Shown here one piece after another: positions 14,605 to 23,140 of a stretch of 64,000 nucleotides of DNA. This DNA is from Rossellomorea aquimaris (GTDB taxonomy: Bacteria > Bacillota > Bacilli > Bacillales > Bacillaceae_B). A program made the translations under genes and the position numbers. The notes below the pieces were generated by a model. That model saw only the letters and a list, made by a program, of their open reading frames with translations, had not been told where the DNA came from and did no database searches. The DNA lies in the NCBI RefSeq assembly GCF_003315075.1, contig NZ_QNRJ01000005.1:62001-126000 (forward strand). The letters run 5' to 3'. Position 1 is the stretch's first letter. Each line of letters starts with the position of its first letter.

Positions 14605-15846
14605 TTATCTTTCAGGATATAATTCAAATTTACTTGTCAGGTCGATGACACGTTTGCGTGCTTCTTCGAGTTTCGCTTCGTCTTCATGGTTGTTAAGAGT
14701 CAACGCCATGATGGAAGCAATTTCATCCATATCTTCGAGCCCGAATCCTCTGGACGTAACAGCTGCCGTTCCGATACGTACTCCACTTGTTACGAATGGA
14801 CTTTCCGGATCGAATGGAATCGTGTTTTTGTTAACGGTAATCCCGATTTCATCAAGCACTTTCTCTGCGATTTTCCCAGTCAGTCCCAGTGAACGCAGGT
14901 CGATTAGCAATAGATGGTTATCAGATCCGCCTGATACAAGATTGATTCCTTCTTTTACAAGACCCTCACCTAAGCGATTCGCATTGTCGATGATGTTCTG
15001 TGCATAGTCTTTGAAAGATTCCTGCAGTGCTTCACCGAAAGCAACAGCTTTAGCCGAGATCACGTGCATAAGCGGGCCACCTTGAATTCCAGGGAAAATA
15101 GACTTGTCTATTTTCTTAGCAAATTCTTCTCTGCATAGGATCATACCGCCACGAGGTCCGCGCAATGTTTTGTGAGTCGTTGTGGTCACAAAGTCTGCAT
15201 AAGGAACCGGGTTCTGGTGAAGACCAGCCGCTACAAGACCAGCGATGTGAGCCATATCCACCATGAGGTAGGCTCCCACTTCGTCTGCGATTTCGCGGAA
15301 TTTAGCGAAATCGATCGCTCTTGGGTAGGCACTTGCTCCCGCTACGATCAGCTTCGGCTTGTGCTCTAACGCTTTTTGTCTAACATCTTCGTAATTGATC
15401 AGGTGCTTTTCTTCATCCACACCATACTCTACGAAATTATATTGAATTCCACTGAAGTTGACGGCACTTCCGTGAGTCAGATGTCCACCATGAGATAAGT
15501 TCATACCTAGAACTGTGTCCCCTTGTTCAAGGATCGTGAAGTAGACTGCCATATTGGCCTGTGCTCCTGAGTGAGGCTGAACGTTTACGTGTTCTGCTCC
15601 AAATAGTTCTTTCGCACGGTCGCGAGCCAGATTCTCTGCTACGTCCACATGCTCACAGCCACCATAATAGCGACGACCTGGGTACCCTTCTGCATACTTA
15701 TTTGTCAGAACGGAGCCTTGTGCTTCCATAACCGCTTCACTGACAAAGTTTTCAGATGCAATTAACTCGATTTTTGTTCGTTGACGCTCTAATTCATCTT
15801 GAATCGCTGCATAAATTTCCGGATCTTGCTTGGCAATCTTACTCAT
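14605..15846 (-). CDS. glyA: Serine hydroxymethyltransferase
   Basis: PLP enzyme that converts serine and tetrahydrofolate to glycine and methylene-THF, the main one-carbon source. 413 aa, full length. The PLP lysine lies in [15 protein letters not shown] (near 226) and the N-terminal substrate loop is [16 protein letters not shown]. Upstream is an extended -10 (TGTTAGAAT, 15906-15914). A sequence with the GTTCG core of a PurR box (15957-15969) lies further up with two mismatches; glyA is in the PurR regulon of B. subtilis, so purine control is possible but weakly supported here. Confidence 0.97.
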   Translation of the reverse strand: MSKIAKQDPEIYAAIQDELERQRTKIELIASENFVSEAVMEAQGSVLTNKYAEGYPGRRYYGGCEHVDVAENLARDRAKELFGAEHVNVQPHSGAQANMAVYFTILEQGDTVLGMNLSHGGHLTHGSAVNFSGIQYNFVEYGVDEEKHLINYEDVRQKALEHKPKLIVAGASAYPRAIDFAKFREIADEVGAYLMVDMAHIAGLVAAGLHQNPVPYADFVTTTTHKTLRGPRGGMILCREEFAKKIDKSIFPGIQGGPLMHVISAKAVAFGEALQESFKDYAQNIIDNANRLGEGLVKEGINLVSGGSDNHLLLIDLRSLGLTGKIAEKVLDEIGITVNKNTIPFDPESPFVTSGVRIGTAAVTSRGFGLEDMDEIASIMALTLNNHEDEAKLEEARKRVIDLTSKFELYPER

Positions 15847-15905
15847 ACATATCCCCCTTTAATTCATAGGCCCAACTGCGGCGCCTCCTTGATTCATTCA
15901 CTCTC

Positions 15906-15914
15906 ATTCTAACA
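15906..15914 (-). promoter_or_regulatory. Extended -10 element upstream of glyA
   Basis: TGTTAGAAT on the minus strand, about 60 nt upstream of the glyA ATG. No good -35 is spaced at 17 nt, which fits an extended -10 promoter. Confidence 0.4.
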
Positions 15915-15981
15915 CGATTCAGCAAAACGCGAAATAAAAACCTCCAGTCAAAACGTAATGTTCGTGTTTAGAGCATATTAG

Positions 15982-16250
15982 AGGGACGGACCTCGTGTGA
16001 TGTTGTTCACAAACACCCTCACCGTTCTCCTTCCACGCTCCCCAGAGCAGCGCTATGACTATCATTGTCGAATGAAGGCGAACACGTGCTGATCGTTTGT
16101 AATCCTCTATCCAATCAATCAGTTTTGTCCCTCGCTGCCTTGTAACATAACCATATACTCCATGTCCCACTTTATAGTTCGGGATTTACACCTGGATTTA
16201 AGTCAACACCGAAATAAAGGTCCGTCCCTCAAATCAGAGGGACGGACCTT
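15982..16250. repeat. Spacer segment bounded by GGTCCGTCCCT 11-mers
   Basis: One copy of the 11-mer at 15982-15992 and two facing copies at 16219-16229 and 16238-16248 bound about 225 bp. The segment holds a weak minus-strand reading frame (15919-16170, GTG start, no RBS) that runs through the 15982 copy; it is not called as a gene. The right-hand pair forms a perfect 14-bp hairpin (16217-16250) that can serve as the ywlG terminator although its T-tract is poor. Confidence 0.55.
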
Positions 16251-16263
16251 CAAATAGAGAATA

Positions 16264-16806
16264 TTATTCGTACACAGCTCTGACTCCACCTATGAGTTTC
16301 GGTCTGGTTTTGGCCAGTGTGATGTGGGCTTCGCCGAGGCTTTTCTGTGATACCCGGATCGGGACGGCTACGTGTTTCAGGTGCATGCCGATGAAGGTAT
16401 CCCCGATGTCGATGCCGGCATCGCCTTTGATATGCTCGACCATGACGGGATCTTTAAAGGAATGATACGCTTGGGTGGCCATGGCTCCTCCTGCTTTTCG
16501 CACAGGAATGACCGTGACCTCATCCAGTCCTTTTCTTTCAGCAGCATCTCTTTCCAAAACGATGGCACGATTTAAGTGCTCGCAGCACTGAAAAGCCAGT
16601 GAAACACCAATGGAATCTGCCCATCCTTTTAACTCATCAAAGATCATTTCTGCTACTTCAATCGTTCCCGATGTTCCGATCCGCTCCCCCATCACTTCTG
16701 ATGTCGAACAGCCTACAACAAACACTTGTCCCTTTTTCATCGGGACCTGCTTGCTGAACTCTTGCAGGATCGTTTGCAGTTCTTCCTTCATTTGAGCGAT
16801 TTCCAT
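16264..16806 (-). CDS. ywlG: TIGR01440/UPF0340 family protein YwlG
   Basis: A 180-aa protein of the UPF0340 family, with [15 protein letters not shown] near residue 30 and a conserved C-terminal [18 protein letters not shown] segment. No function is established. ATG was chosen because GGGAGTG lies 7 nt upstream; an in-frame GTG three codons earlier lies within the RBS. It starts 12 nt after the rpiB stop, so the two are co-transcribed. Confidence 0.88.
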   Translation of the reverse strand: MEIAQMKEELQTILQEFSKQVPMKKGQVFVVGCSTSEVMGERIGTSGTIEVAEMIFDELKGWADSIGVSLAFQCCEHLNRAIVLERDAAERKGLDEVTVIPVRKAGGAMATQAYHSFKDPVMVEHIKGDAGIDIGDTFIGMHLKHVAVPIRVSQKSLGEAHITLAKTRPKLIGGVRAVYE

Positions 16807-16818
16807 GAAATCCACTCC

Positions 16819-17262
16819 CTATTGTTTGTCTTCGTATGCCGTGATTTTCCCTATCCGGTTGGAATGGCGGCCACCTTCAAATTCTGTCACCAGCCATTGT
16901 TTCGCGATTTCACGGGCAAGGCCAGGTCCAATCACACGTTCACCCATGGCTAACATATTGCTGTCATTGTGTTCACGGGTTGCTTTCGCACTGAACACAT
17001 CATGTACAAGGGCGCAGCGGATCCCCTTGACCTTGTTAGCTGAAATGCTCATACCGATTCCCGTTCCACAAATCAGAATGCCACGATCGAATTCACCGCT
17101 GGCAACCTTTTCCGCAACAGGCACTGCATAGTCCGGATAGTCAACGGAAGTTCCACACTCACAACCGAAATCCTCATATTCAAGGCCCAGATCTTCTAAT
17201 AAAGATTTGATTTCTTCCCGGATATTTACCCCGCCGTGATCCGATGCAATTGCAATTTTCAT
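16819..17262 (-). CDS. rpiB: Ribose-5-phosphate isomerase B (RpiB/LacAB family)
   Basis: Interconverts ribose 5-phosphate and ribulose 5-phosphate in the pentose phosphate pathway. 147 aa. Family marks are ASDHGG at the start, the active-site cysteine in CGTGIGMSISANK (near 66), HNDSNML and GGRHSNRI. The ATG follows GGGAG; an in-frame GTG four codons earlier overlaps it. First gene of the rpiB-ywlG pair, separated from the chemoreceptor gene by a terminator. Confidence 0.92.
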   Translation of the reverse strand: MKIAIASDHGGVNIREEIKSLLEDLGLEYEDFGCECGTSVDYPDYAVPVAEKVASGEFDRGILICGTGIGMSISANKVKGIRCALVHDVFSAKATREHNDSNMLAMGERVIGPGLAREIAKQWLVTEFEGGRHSNRIGKITAYEDKQ

Positions 17263-17371
17263 AATTAATCCCACTCCCTATAGCCTTTGATACGTTTATT
17301 TTGCCACACACTCTTGATTATATAAAGTTTTTCGGATTCTTTTTAGAAGGAATGAGTCGAAAGCCGGTCAT

Positions 17372-17417
17372 CAAAAAAAACGGATATGAGGTCCGTCCCT
17401 CATATCCGTCTTTTTTA
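17372..17417 (-). terminator. Terminator after the chemoreceptor gene, 11-mer in the loop
   Basis: A perfect 11-bp stem (ACGGATATGAG / CTCATATCCGT) with T-tract. The GGTCCGTCCCT 11-mer (17390-17400) fills the 8-nt loop and enters the stem. Confidence 0.9.
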
Positions 17418-18704
17418 TAAATGAAAACGCGTAATCGTACTTTTCAGTGATTGTGCCTGTTCTTTCAGGTTCAATGCCAATTTCTCTACGTCACCCATTA
17501 CAGCCGCTTGTTCTTTGGTGGAGGCTGACACTTCCACAGCCCCTGCCGATGTTTCTTCTGCGATGGCCGCAACTTCCTGTGATTGCTGGGAAGTCAATTG
17601 AATGCTGTCCATTTGCTGATCGACAAGAACGGATATATTTTGAACGGCATCCGCTACTTCATGGATCGTTTTTGTCATCATTTCGATCATCTCATTTGTC
17701 TGTGTTCCTTTTTTCACTTCAGAATTTGCAGAGTCAACTTGAGTCGTGATCTGTCCAACTACTTTCCCAACCTCGGTTTGAATGTTCTTGATGAGGTCCG
17801 AAATTCCTTGAACTGCTTTGCCGCTTTCATCTGCCAGTTTGCGAACTTCCTCGGCGACGACTGCAAACCCCTTCCCATGCTCACCTGCCCGTGCCGCTTC
17901 GATTGAAGCATTTAAGGCGAGAAGATTGGTCTGGTTCGCGATATCCCCGACCAATTGAATGATCTGTTCCACTTTTTTCGCATTGTCTTCCAAGCGGCGG
18001 ACGGCATCTAAAGAATCTTCATTACCTCTTGCAAGTCGGCTGATACCTTCTACCAGGGAATGAATGACTTCCTTGCTCCCTTGAAGCTCCGTCACCATAT
18101 GCTTGGACATTTGTTCTGATGATTTGGAGTGATTCTGGACTTCCTGTGCGATCCGGATCACATCCTCCACCGATTCAGCCGTCGTTTGAATCGCCATGGC
18201 CGAGCTTTCAGCACCTGCTGAAATTTCTGTAATCGTTTTGGAAATGGAATCCGCTTGAGTGGAAGCAGCTTCCGATGCTCTCGACAACTCGATCACATTC
18301 GAATTTGTTTTCGTAAAATTCTCGTCGATACTCGACACCATGTCGCGCAAGTTATGGAGCATGCGATTGAACCCCAATGCCAGTGACCGGATTTCATCAT
18401 CCGACTTCGGCACCTCCACTTCCACAGCGATGTCCCCTTCAGCCGCTTTTAACGCAGCCTGTTCCAAACGCTGAAGTGGTTTGACGATGAATCCCGCTGC
18501 AAAAAAGGCAAGCACACCGGACCAGAACACTCCCATCCCCAGCGTCATGCTCGTAAATAAAAGCTCGTTCATATCCGGTGCAAAAGTAGGTTTGATAAAA
18601 TAAATAAAAAGTGCACTCGTGGAATACGTCACTACGGCAAGTAGCGTGATAAAGAAGACCAATTTCTTTCTAAGACCCGATTTGTAGCTTCTCTCTTTCC
18701 CCAT
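17415..18704 (-). CDS. Methyl-accepting chemotaxis protein without an extracellular sensor domain
   Basis: A 429-aa transducer. Two membrane helices (about 13-33 and 47-70) are joined by only about 13 residues, so no periplasmic-type ligand domain exists. A HAMP domain follows (about 73-125), then a long coiled-coil signalling domain with the hairpin tip around [35 protein letters not shown] in two runs. CheA/CheW coupling is known for the family; the stimulus cannot be predicted. It starts 18 nt after ywlE with RBS GGGAGAG, so it shares the ywlE transcript. B. subtilis has no chemoreceptor at this position. Confidence 0.92.
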   Translation of the reverse strand: MGKERSYKSGLRKKLVFFITLLAVVTYSTSALFIYFIKPTFAPDMNELLFTSMTLGMGVFWSGVLAFFAAGFIVKPLQRLEQAALKAAEGDIAVEVEVPKSDDEIRSLALGFNRMLHNLRDMVSSIDENFTKTNSNVIELSRASEAASTQADSISKTITEISAGAESSAMAIQTTAESVEDVIRIAQEVQNHSKSSEQMSKHMVTELQGSKEVIHSLVEGISRLARGNEDSLDAVRRLEDNAKKVEQIIQLVGDIANQTNLLALNASIEAARAGEHGKGFAVVAEEVRKLADESGKAVQGISDLIKNIQTEVGKVVGQITTQVDSANSEVKKGTQTNEMIEMMTKTIHEVADAVQNISVLVDQQMDSIQLTSQQSQEVAAIAEETSAGAVEVSASTKEQAAVMGDVEKLALNLKEQAQSLKSTITRFHL

Positions 18705-18722
18705 TCTTTCTCTCTCCCTGTC

Positions 18723-19160
18723 TCAACCCAGCTTTTTAATTAACTCCTCAATCAGTGAATCCAGCTCTCTGTATGTATGTCTATAGATGTCCACACTTCC
18801 CCCATACGGATCCGATACGTCCAAATCTGCAGGATCTTCATGGACAAACTCTTTCAATGTGAAAATTTTGTCCGCCACATGTGGATACTGATCCACAATT
18901 GCCCGCTTATGATTCGACGTCATCGTGAAAATATAGGAAGCCCAATCCAGGTTCTCCCTTGAGAGCGAACTCGATTGGTGTCTATGTATTATATCGTTCT
19001 CTTTCAGCACTTCTTTAGTCTGAAATGAAGCATCACTTCCGTCCATGGCAAAAACGCCCGCGGATTTCACATCAAACCCCTCTGCACCCTTATGCTTCAA
19101 AACAGCCTCTGCCATAGGACTCCGGCACGTATTTCCCGTACAAACAAATAAAATATTCAT
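18723..19160 (-). CDS. ywlE: Protein-arginine phosphatase YwlE
   Basis: A 145-aa low-molecular-weight phosphatase fold with the P-loop CTGNTCRSPMAEAVL at residues 7-21 and the DPYGGS general-acid loop near 116. The Thr in CTGNTCRS (instead of the Ile of tyrosine phosphatases) is the residue known to select phosphoarginine, so it should reverse McsB arginine kinase marks. The ATG is 8 nt after AAGGAGG; a longer upstream in-frame start adds 16 poorly conserved residues. It is followed closely by the chemoreceptor gene. Confidence 0.92.
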   Translation of the reverse strand: MNILFVCTGNTCRSPMAEAVLKHKGAEGFDVKSAGVFAMDGSDASFQTKEVLKENDIIHRHQSSSLSRENLDWASYIFTMTSNHKRAIVDQYPHVADKIFTLKEFVHEDPADLDVSDPYGGSVDIYRHTYRELDSLIEELIKKLG

Positions 19161-19233
19161 CACGTCATCCTCCTTACAACCTATTATAAAATATTTTCCA
19201 ACCCTCACCTAACTCATTCACTTAGAAATTGAA

Positions 19234-19262
19234 AAAAGTCCATCCAATGAGGGACGGACCTT
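19234..19262 (-). terminator. Terminator after mntP built from the 11-mer
   Basis: Minus strand GTCCGTCC-CTCATT-GGATGGAC forms an 8-bp stem with one G-U pair, followed by a T-tract. The upstream arm is the GGTCCGTCCCT 11-mer (19250-19260). Confidence 0.8.
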
Positions 19263-19288
19263 GACCTCCAAAACTCATTACCTTCCTT

Positions 19289-19843
19289 TCACAACGGCAG
19301 CAGCAGCTTAATCCCAAACGCAAACAGAATACTTCCCCCAAGTGCCTCACTATACGTCCCGAGCACTCCTTGAAATTTTCGGCCAATCAATAAACCAGCC
19401 CATGTCAACACTGTCGCCGCTATCCCAAAACAGAAAAGGGCAACCGCTGTCCTGGCACCGAATATGCCGAGGGTCAATCCAACGGAAAAGCTGTCCAGGC
19501 TTACACTCAAAGCAAAGAGCACTAAACCAAATCCTACGGGGGAAATGAGCGTCGTCTCCTCTTCTTTAAAGCTGGACATGAACATTTGTATGCCTAATAT
19601 AATCAAAAGGAGCCCACCGGCATACCCTGCAAAGTCACCGAATGTTTCGGATAAAAATTTCCCCGTCATCATCCCGAGCATGGGCATCCAGACATGAAAG
19701 ACCCCGACGACCAACCCTATATAGAAGATTTGCTTTAATCTCAGCTGAAACATACCCATCCCGATTCCGATCGAAAAGGCATCCATCCCAAGTGCAAATG
19801 CCATTAACATCAAGGTAATCAGTTCTCCGATAATCGTTGTCAT
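19289..19843 (-). CDS. mntP: Manganese efflux pump MntP
   Basis: A 184-aa membrane protein with six helices and two inverted repeats, each with the acidic motif of the family: [14 protein letters not shown] in helix 1 and [12 protein letters not shown] in helix 4. It exports Mn2+. The ATG (MTTIIGEL) follows GGAGGGAG. No yybP-ykoY Mn riboswitch was recognised upstream. It lies between ywlC and ywlE as in B. subtilis (ywlD). Confidence 0.92.
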   Translation of the reverse strand: MTTIIGELITLMLMAFALGMDAFSIGIGMGMFQLRLKQIFYIGLVVGVFHVWMPMLGMMTGKFLSETFGDFAGYAGGLLLIILGIQMFMSSFKEEETTLISPVGFGLVLFALSVSLDSFSVGLTLGIFGARTAVALFCFGIAATVLTWAGLLIGRKFQGVLGTYSEALGGSILFAFGIKLLLPL

Positions 19844-19947
19844 TTTTGTTTTTCTCCCTCCGGACATGCCTACAGAACAAATTTATGCACGTCCAAAGGG
19901 AAATAGAATGGTAAATCGGTTTGAAGATTGGACCTTATTGACTCACA

Positions 19948-19985
19948 CAAAAAAACCCCTACAGTTCTTTCAAACCACAGGGGTA
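19948..19985 (-). terminator. Terminator after ywlC
   Basis: A hairpin with ACCCCTGTGG / ACTGTAGGGGT arms, followed on the minus strand by a 7-nt T-tract. Confidence 0.85.
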
Positions 19986-19989
19986 ACCA

Positions 19990-21030
19990 TTATCCTTTTA
20001 TCACCCGGTACCCGGCAGCTTTCTGAAGCCGGTTCATAATCGCCAGGCCGACCCCTTCCTCGGGAAACATTTCGGCGAAAATAATATCCACGTCCCTTTT
20101 ATTAAAAGCCCTCAGCGTATCATAGAGATTTCGAGCGACTGTTGCCAAATCCTCTCTCCGACCCATCGAGAGAATGACGTCTGCCTGGAAGTCCTCCATG
20201 AATTCTTCCGTTGTTAACACACCCACTTTGAGACCCTCAGCTTTTTTGTCATCTACTAATTTCTGAAGATCTGCCCTCGTACCATCCACTAAATACACAG
20301 GAGCATCAGGGGCGTAGTGCGTGTATTTCATGCCCGGGGATTTCGGAGCTCCCTTTCCTTCTTTTAAAGAAGGATCCACTTCCACTAAACCGACCACTTC
20401 TTCCAGCTGTTCCTTGGTGACTCCTCCAGGACGTAAGATGACAGGCCTTGGTCCCGTACAATCCACTACGGTCGACTCGACACCTACACCCGTTTCACCT
20501 CCGTCGACCACGCCTGCAATCCGGTCTTCCAGATCATCGATGACATGCTGAGCCGTTGTCGGACTTGGTTTCCCTGAGCGGTTCGCGCTTGGTGCCGCAA
20601 TCGGGAGTCCAGACGCTTCAATGATCGCCAGGGCTACAGGGTGATCGGGCATCCGGATCCCCACAGTCGGCAATCCCGCTGTTACTTTTTCAGAAAATAC
20701 GTTTTCCTTATTATGAAAAATAATCGTTAATGGACCCGGCCAAAAAGCATCGATCAGGTTCGCTGCATCAGACGGGACCTCTGCTACAAGTCCTTCCAGC
20801 TGATCTTTATTTGATATGTGGACAATCAGTGGATTATCCGATGGTCTTCCCTTCGCTTCAAAGATTTTCTCCACAGCTCTATCTGATTTCGCATTGGCAC
20901 CCAGACCATAAACCGTCTCTGTCGGGAATGCCACCACCTCATTCTGTTGAAGAATCTTCGCTGCATCCACAATTTGTGGATAACTTTCATTGTTATCCAC
21001 ATCTCTTTCCACAATCCAATGTTTCATCAT
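19990..21030 (-). CDS. ywlC: L-threonylcarbamoyladenylate synthase (Sua5/YwlC)
   Basis: Makes threonylcarbamoyl-AMP from Thr, bicarbonate and ATP for the t6A37 modification of ANN-decoding tRNAs. 346 aa with the N-terminal YrdC domain (TVYGLGANA, KGRPSDNPLIVHI, SANRSGKPSPT) and the Sua5 C-terminal domain beginning SPGMKYTHYAPDAP. The ATG chosen lies 9 nt after AAGGTGG and gives the same length as B. subtilis YwlC; the reading frame stays open for 35 more codons upstream. DnaA boxes cluster around its start. Confidence 0.92.
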   Translation of the reverse strand: MMKHWIVERDVDNNESYPQIVDAAKILQQNEVVAFPTETVYGLGANAKSDRAVEKIFEAKGRPSDNPLIVHISNKDQLEGLVAEVPSDAANLIDAFWPGPLTIIFHNKENVFSEKVTAGLPTVGIRMPDHPVALAIIEASGLPIAAPSANRSGKPSPTTAQHVIDDLEDRIAGVVDGGETGVGVESTVVDCTGPRPVILRPGGVTKEQLEEVVGLVEVDPSLKEGKGAPKSPGMKYTHYAPDAPVYLVDGTRADLQKLVDDKKAEGLKVGVLTTEEFMEDFQADVILSMGRREDLATVARNLYDTLRAFNKRDVDIIFAEMFPEEGVGLAIMNRLQKAAGYRVIKG

Positions 21031-21465
21031 TTCCGTCATCCACCTTCTATTATCAACACTCATTTCTGTGTATAGATACAGAATTAACAAGCGTTCTAGA
21101 ACTTTACTCTTTTGAAAGTATAAAAGAAACACCACAAATTCTCAAGTATCGTCCACAAAACGAGAATGAAACTCTACAAACTGTGGATAAACCTGTGGAT
21201 GGTGTGAATAATTCTGAAAAGAGAGATATTTACGTGAGTGACCGGGACTTCACGTATTTTGTCGAATGTTCCACATAAAAAAAACTGAATCATTTCTCAA
21301 TAGAAATGATTCAGTCTACTACCAGACTACTATCGCAAAATAATTTCTTTTAGCTGGAATTTGTCGAAACCCCTTAAACCTTCCTAAAGGTCAAGCCTCA
21401 TCGTAATACAGTTATCCACAGTGGATAACTTTTGAGCGTGAACAAATTTCTCCAACTCATCCACA
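20975..21465. promoter_or_regulatory. Cluster of DnaA boxes around the ywlC start
   Basis: Five perfect TTATNCACA boxes: 20975-20983 (-), 20993-21001 (+), 21182-21190 (-), 21203-21211 (-, TTATTCACA) and 21412-21420 (+). Two single-mismatch boxes lie at 21420-21428 and 21457-21465. The ywlC region is one of the known DnaA-binding clusters of B. subtilis. The 21031-21383 spacer holds no gene. Confidence 0.75.
21277..21318 (-). terminator. Terminator after ywlB
   Basis: A perfect 14-bp stem (ACTGAATCATTTCT / AGAAATGATTCAGT, 4-nt loop) with an 8-nt T-tract on the minus strand. Confidence 0.92.
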
Positions 21466-21824
21466 AAAGGCTCTTTTTCCTGTTGAAAACCTAGCAGGTC
21501 AAAGAAATTCAGCGACGCTTTTCGATTGGAGATCAAGTATAGACGCGTAAGTTCTTTTTCTTTCGCCAATTTTAATATTTCTTGGAAAAGAGCAAACAAT
21601 TCTTCACTTTCAAAAGATGAGGTCACTACGAGGGAGCGAAGAAGCCCAATCTTCTCTTGAACCTCAATACCGAGAGTCCCGATTAACCGGTTGTCTGAGT
21701 CTTCTACTACCAAAAAGCAATCAATACTATTTTTAATGCCTTCTGTGCTTAATCCTGCTTTCATTAAGAAGGCTACAACTTCATGGATATCTTCCTGTGT
21801 TGCTTGGCGAATCACTTTTAACAT
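21384..21824 (-). CDS. ywlB: GNAT-like acetyltransferase (YwlB-like)
   Basis: A 146-aa protein with an acetyltransferase-like layout: N-terminal IRQATQEDIHEVVAFLMKAG, a central VVEDSDNRLIGTLGIEVQEKIGLLRSLVV strand-loop region read in two parts, and LYLISNRKASLNFFDLLGFQQ at the C-terminal side. The usual acetyl-CoA Q/R-x-x-G-x-G/A loop is weak (SSFESEELF), so substrate and even activity are uncertain. The start is ATG or the preceding GTG, both behind GGGAGG. It sits between spoIIR and ywlC as ywlB does in B. subtilis. Confidence 0.75.
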   Translation of the reverse strand: MLKVIRQATQEDIHEVVAFLMKAGLSTEGIKNSIDCFLVVEDSDNRLIGTLGIEVQEKIGLLRSLVVTSSFESEELFALFQEILKLAKEKELTRLYLISNRKASLNFFDLLGFQQEKEPFVDELEKFVHAQKLSTVDNCITMRLDL

Positions 21825-21936
21825 CACATTTTATCCTCCCTTTTCTATCATCCCCTAATGTTAATGTATGAGGGGAAAAAGAGAATAGAACAAGTTGTTA
21901 TGAAAAAATACTAGAACGCTAGATTTCCTCCGAACA

Positions 21937-21969
21937 CAAAAAAGCTCCATCTCAGGTGGATGAAGCTCT
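21937..21969 (-). terminator. Terminator after spoIIR
   Basis: AGCTTCATC / GATGGAGCT stem with 7-nt loop and a T-tract on the minus strand. Confidence 0.85.
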
Positions 21970-21974
21970 ATGTT

Positions 21975-22757
21975 CTACTTATTGAATAACCCTTTGAAAA
22001 AATCGACTACAAAGAATCGAACCTCTACTTCTTCCTCATCTCCGTCTTCAACAAAGACTGGCTGTTCTTGTGCTTCCGCTGTTTCCATCTCGACCTCTTT
22101 ATAGGCAATAACATCGATTTCAGGAGTTTTTGTTTCTACTGATTTAGCACTTGAATCCACTTCTGAAGTTTCACTAACTACATCTTCCGAATCCACTTCA
22201 GTGATCACATTCCCGTTCGCTTCCACTTTCGTTTCAAACCCAGGACTTCTTACCGCATTTCCAGTCGAGAAATCAAGGAAGCATAGAGGCGGATAAAGAA
22301 CACACCACCAGTTTGCTCCTTCTCCTGCACCGAGAGTGATCAACACCGCTTCGTATTCGCCTGCCGGATACAAATACTGACCGTATAATTTAGTAGGAAA
22401 CTTCACTTTCCCAAAATCAATTTTCACCGATTGATCCAAGCCTTGCTCAGTGACAACTTCTTCGACAATCTTCTGCAGCTGTGGCAGACCTGCTTTAATC
22501 ACTGATTTCGCCTCATCCTGTGATGTAAGAGTCGCCACCCAGTTCGTAATCTCTTTATTTACTTCATCACGGACGAGTCTTTTCACATTTTGGTCCTGCT
22601 CTAAATCACTATTTGCCAGAATCCGAAGTCGAATCGCTTCTTCCGGGATCACCATCGTTTCCTGAGCCGCCATTTCCTGCTTCGGTATATATAAACTTAG
22701 AATCGTTCCTAATGATAGAATCAAGATATACAATAAAACTGTATGTTTTGTTTTCAT
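21975..22757 (-). CDS. spoIIR: SpoIIR, stage II sporulation signalling protein
   Basis: SpoIIR is made in the forespore, secreted into the intermembrane space, and triggers SpoIIGA to process pro-SigE in the mother cell. The 260-aa protein has a signal segment at about 7-25, then EEAIRLRILANSDLEQDQNVKRLVRDEV split over the conserved core and LGAGEGANWWCVLYPPLCFLD. The Asp/Glu/Val-rich tail after about residue 195 is poorly conserved. RBS GGGGGAGAGG precedes the ATG. A convincing SigF promoter could not be placed. Confidence 0.95.
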   Translation of the reverse strand: MKTKHTVLLYILILSLGTILSLYIPKQEMAAQETMVIPEEAIRLRILANSDLEQDQNVKRLVRDEVNKEITNWVATLTSQDEAKSVIKAGLPQLQKIVEEVVTEQGLDQSVKIDFGKVKFPTKLYGQYLYPAGEYEAVLITLGAGEGANWWCVLYPPLCFLDFSTGNAVRSPGFETKVEANGNVITEVDSEDVVSETSEVDSSAKSVETKTPEIDVIAYKEVEMETAEAQEQPVFVEDGDEEEVEVRFFVVDFFKGLFNK

Positions 22758-22888
22758 TTCCTCTCCCCCTCAGTAAAACAGTCTCGTCAAAAAGGGGAAA
22801 TCTTAAACTAGTAAAATAACATTTTGTTTGGAAAATATGCTGAATTTCGATTTTGAAAATATAGTTGCTTTTTAAAAAGCGAGTGCTA

Positions 22889-22998
22889 GTTGATTTCCGC
22901 TGCAGGTGCTCGCTTTCCGCGGGGCTGGCGGTGAGCCTCCGGGGTCTCACCTGTCCAGCTTTTCCCGCAGGAGTCGAGCACCTTCCGCTCCAATCAAC
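22889..22998. repeat. Element A copy 1 (110 bp, MITE-like inverted repeat)
   Basis: Begins GTTGATTTCCGCTGCAGGTG and ends in AATCAAC; imperfect terminal inverted repeats of about 25 bp (GTTGATT/AATCAAC, GGTGCTCG/CGAGCACC) surround an inner GGTGAG/CTCACC stem. It is the short form without element B and lies between spoIIR and prmC, downstream of nothing coding. No transposase is present. Confidence 0.85.
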
Positions 22999-23097
22999 AT
23001 TCTGAGAATATCTCTTTTATAAATATTAATAGCGAAACAACTTTTTTAAATCCAGCCTGCAAAAATCTCACATTCCACCAAAACTGATCAATTCTCA

Positions 23098-23132
23098 TAA
23101 AAAAACACCCCCGATCACACCAATCGAGGGTC
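23098..23132 (-). terminator. Terminator after prmC
   Basis: CCTCGAT / ATCGGGG arms with a 7-nt T-tract on the minus strand, just downstream of the prmC stop. Confidence 0.75.
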
Positions 23133-23140
23133 AACATTTC

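Noticed and set aside
14406-14648. Plus-strand frame with repeated ASDCVIF
   Set aside because: It is the translation of the 21-bp tandem repeat and runs over the glyA terminator; no RBS.
15919-16170. 83-codon minus-strand frame between glyA and ywlG
   Set aside because: GTG start without RBS, overlaps the glyA upstream promoter region and a dispersed 11-mer, and has no recognisable family. Kept only as part of the repeat segment.
19844-19947. yybP-ykoY manganese riboswitch before mntP
   Set aside because: Looked for because MntP genes are often so controlled; the conserved motifs are not visible in this short spacer.
20730-21278. 182-codon plus-strand frame opposite ywlC
   Set aside because: It is the antisense of ywlC and its upstream region, with no RBS and low-quality composition.
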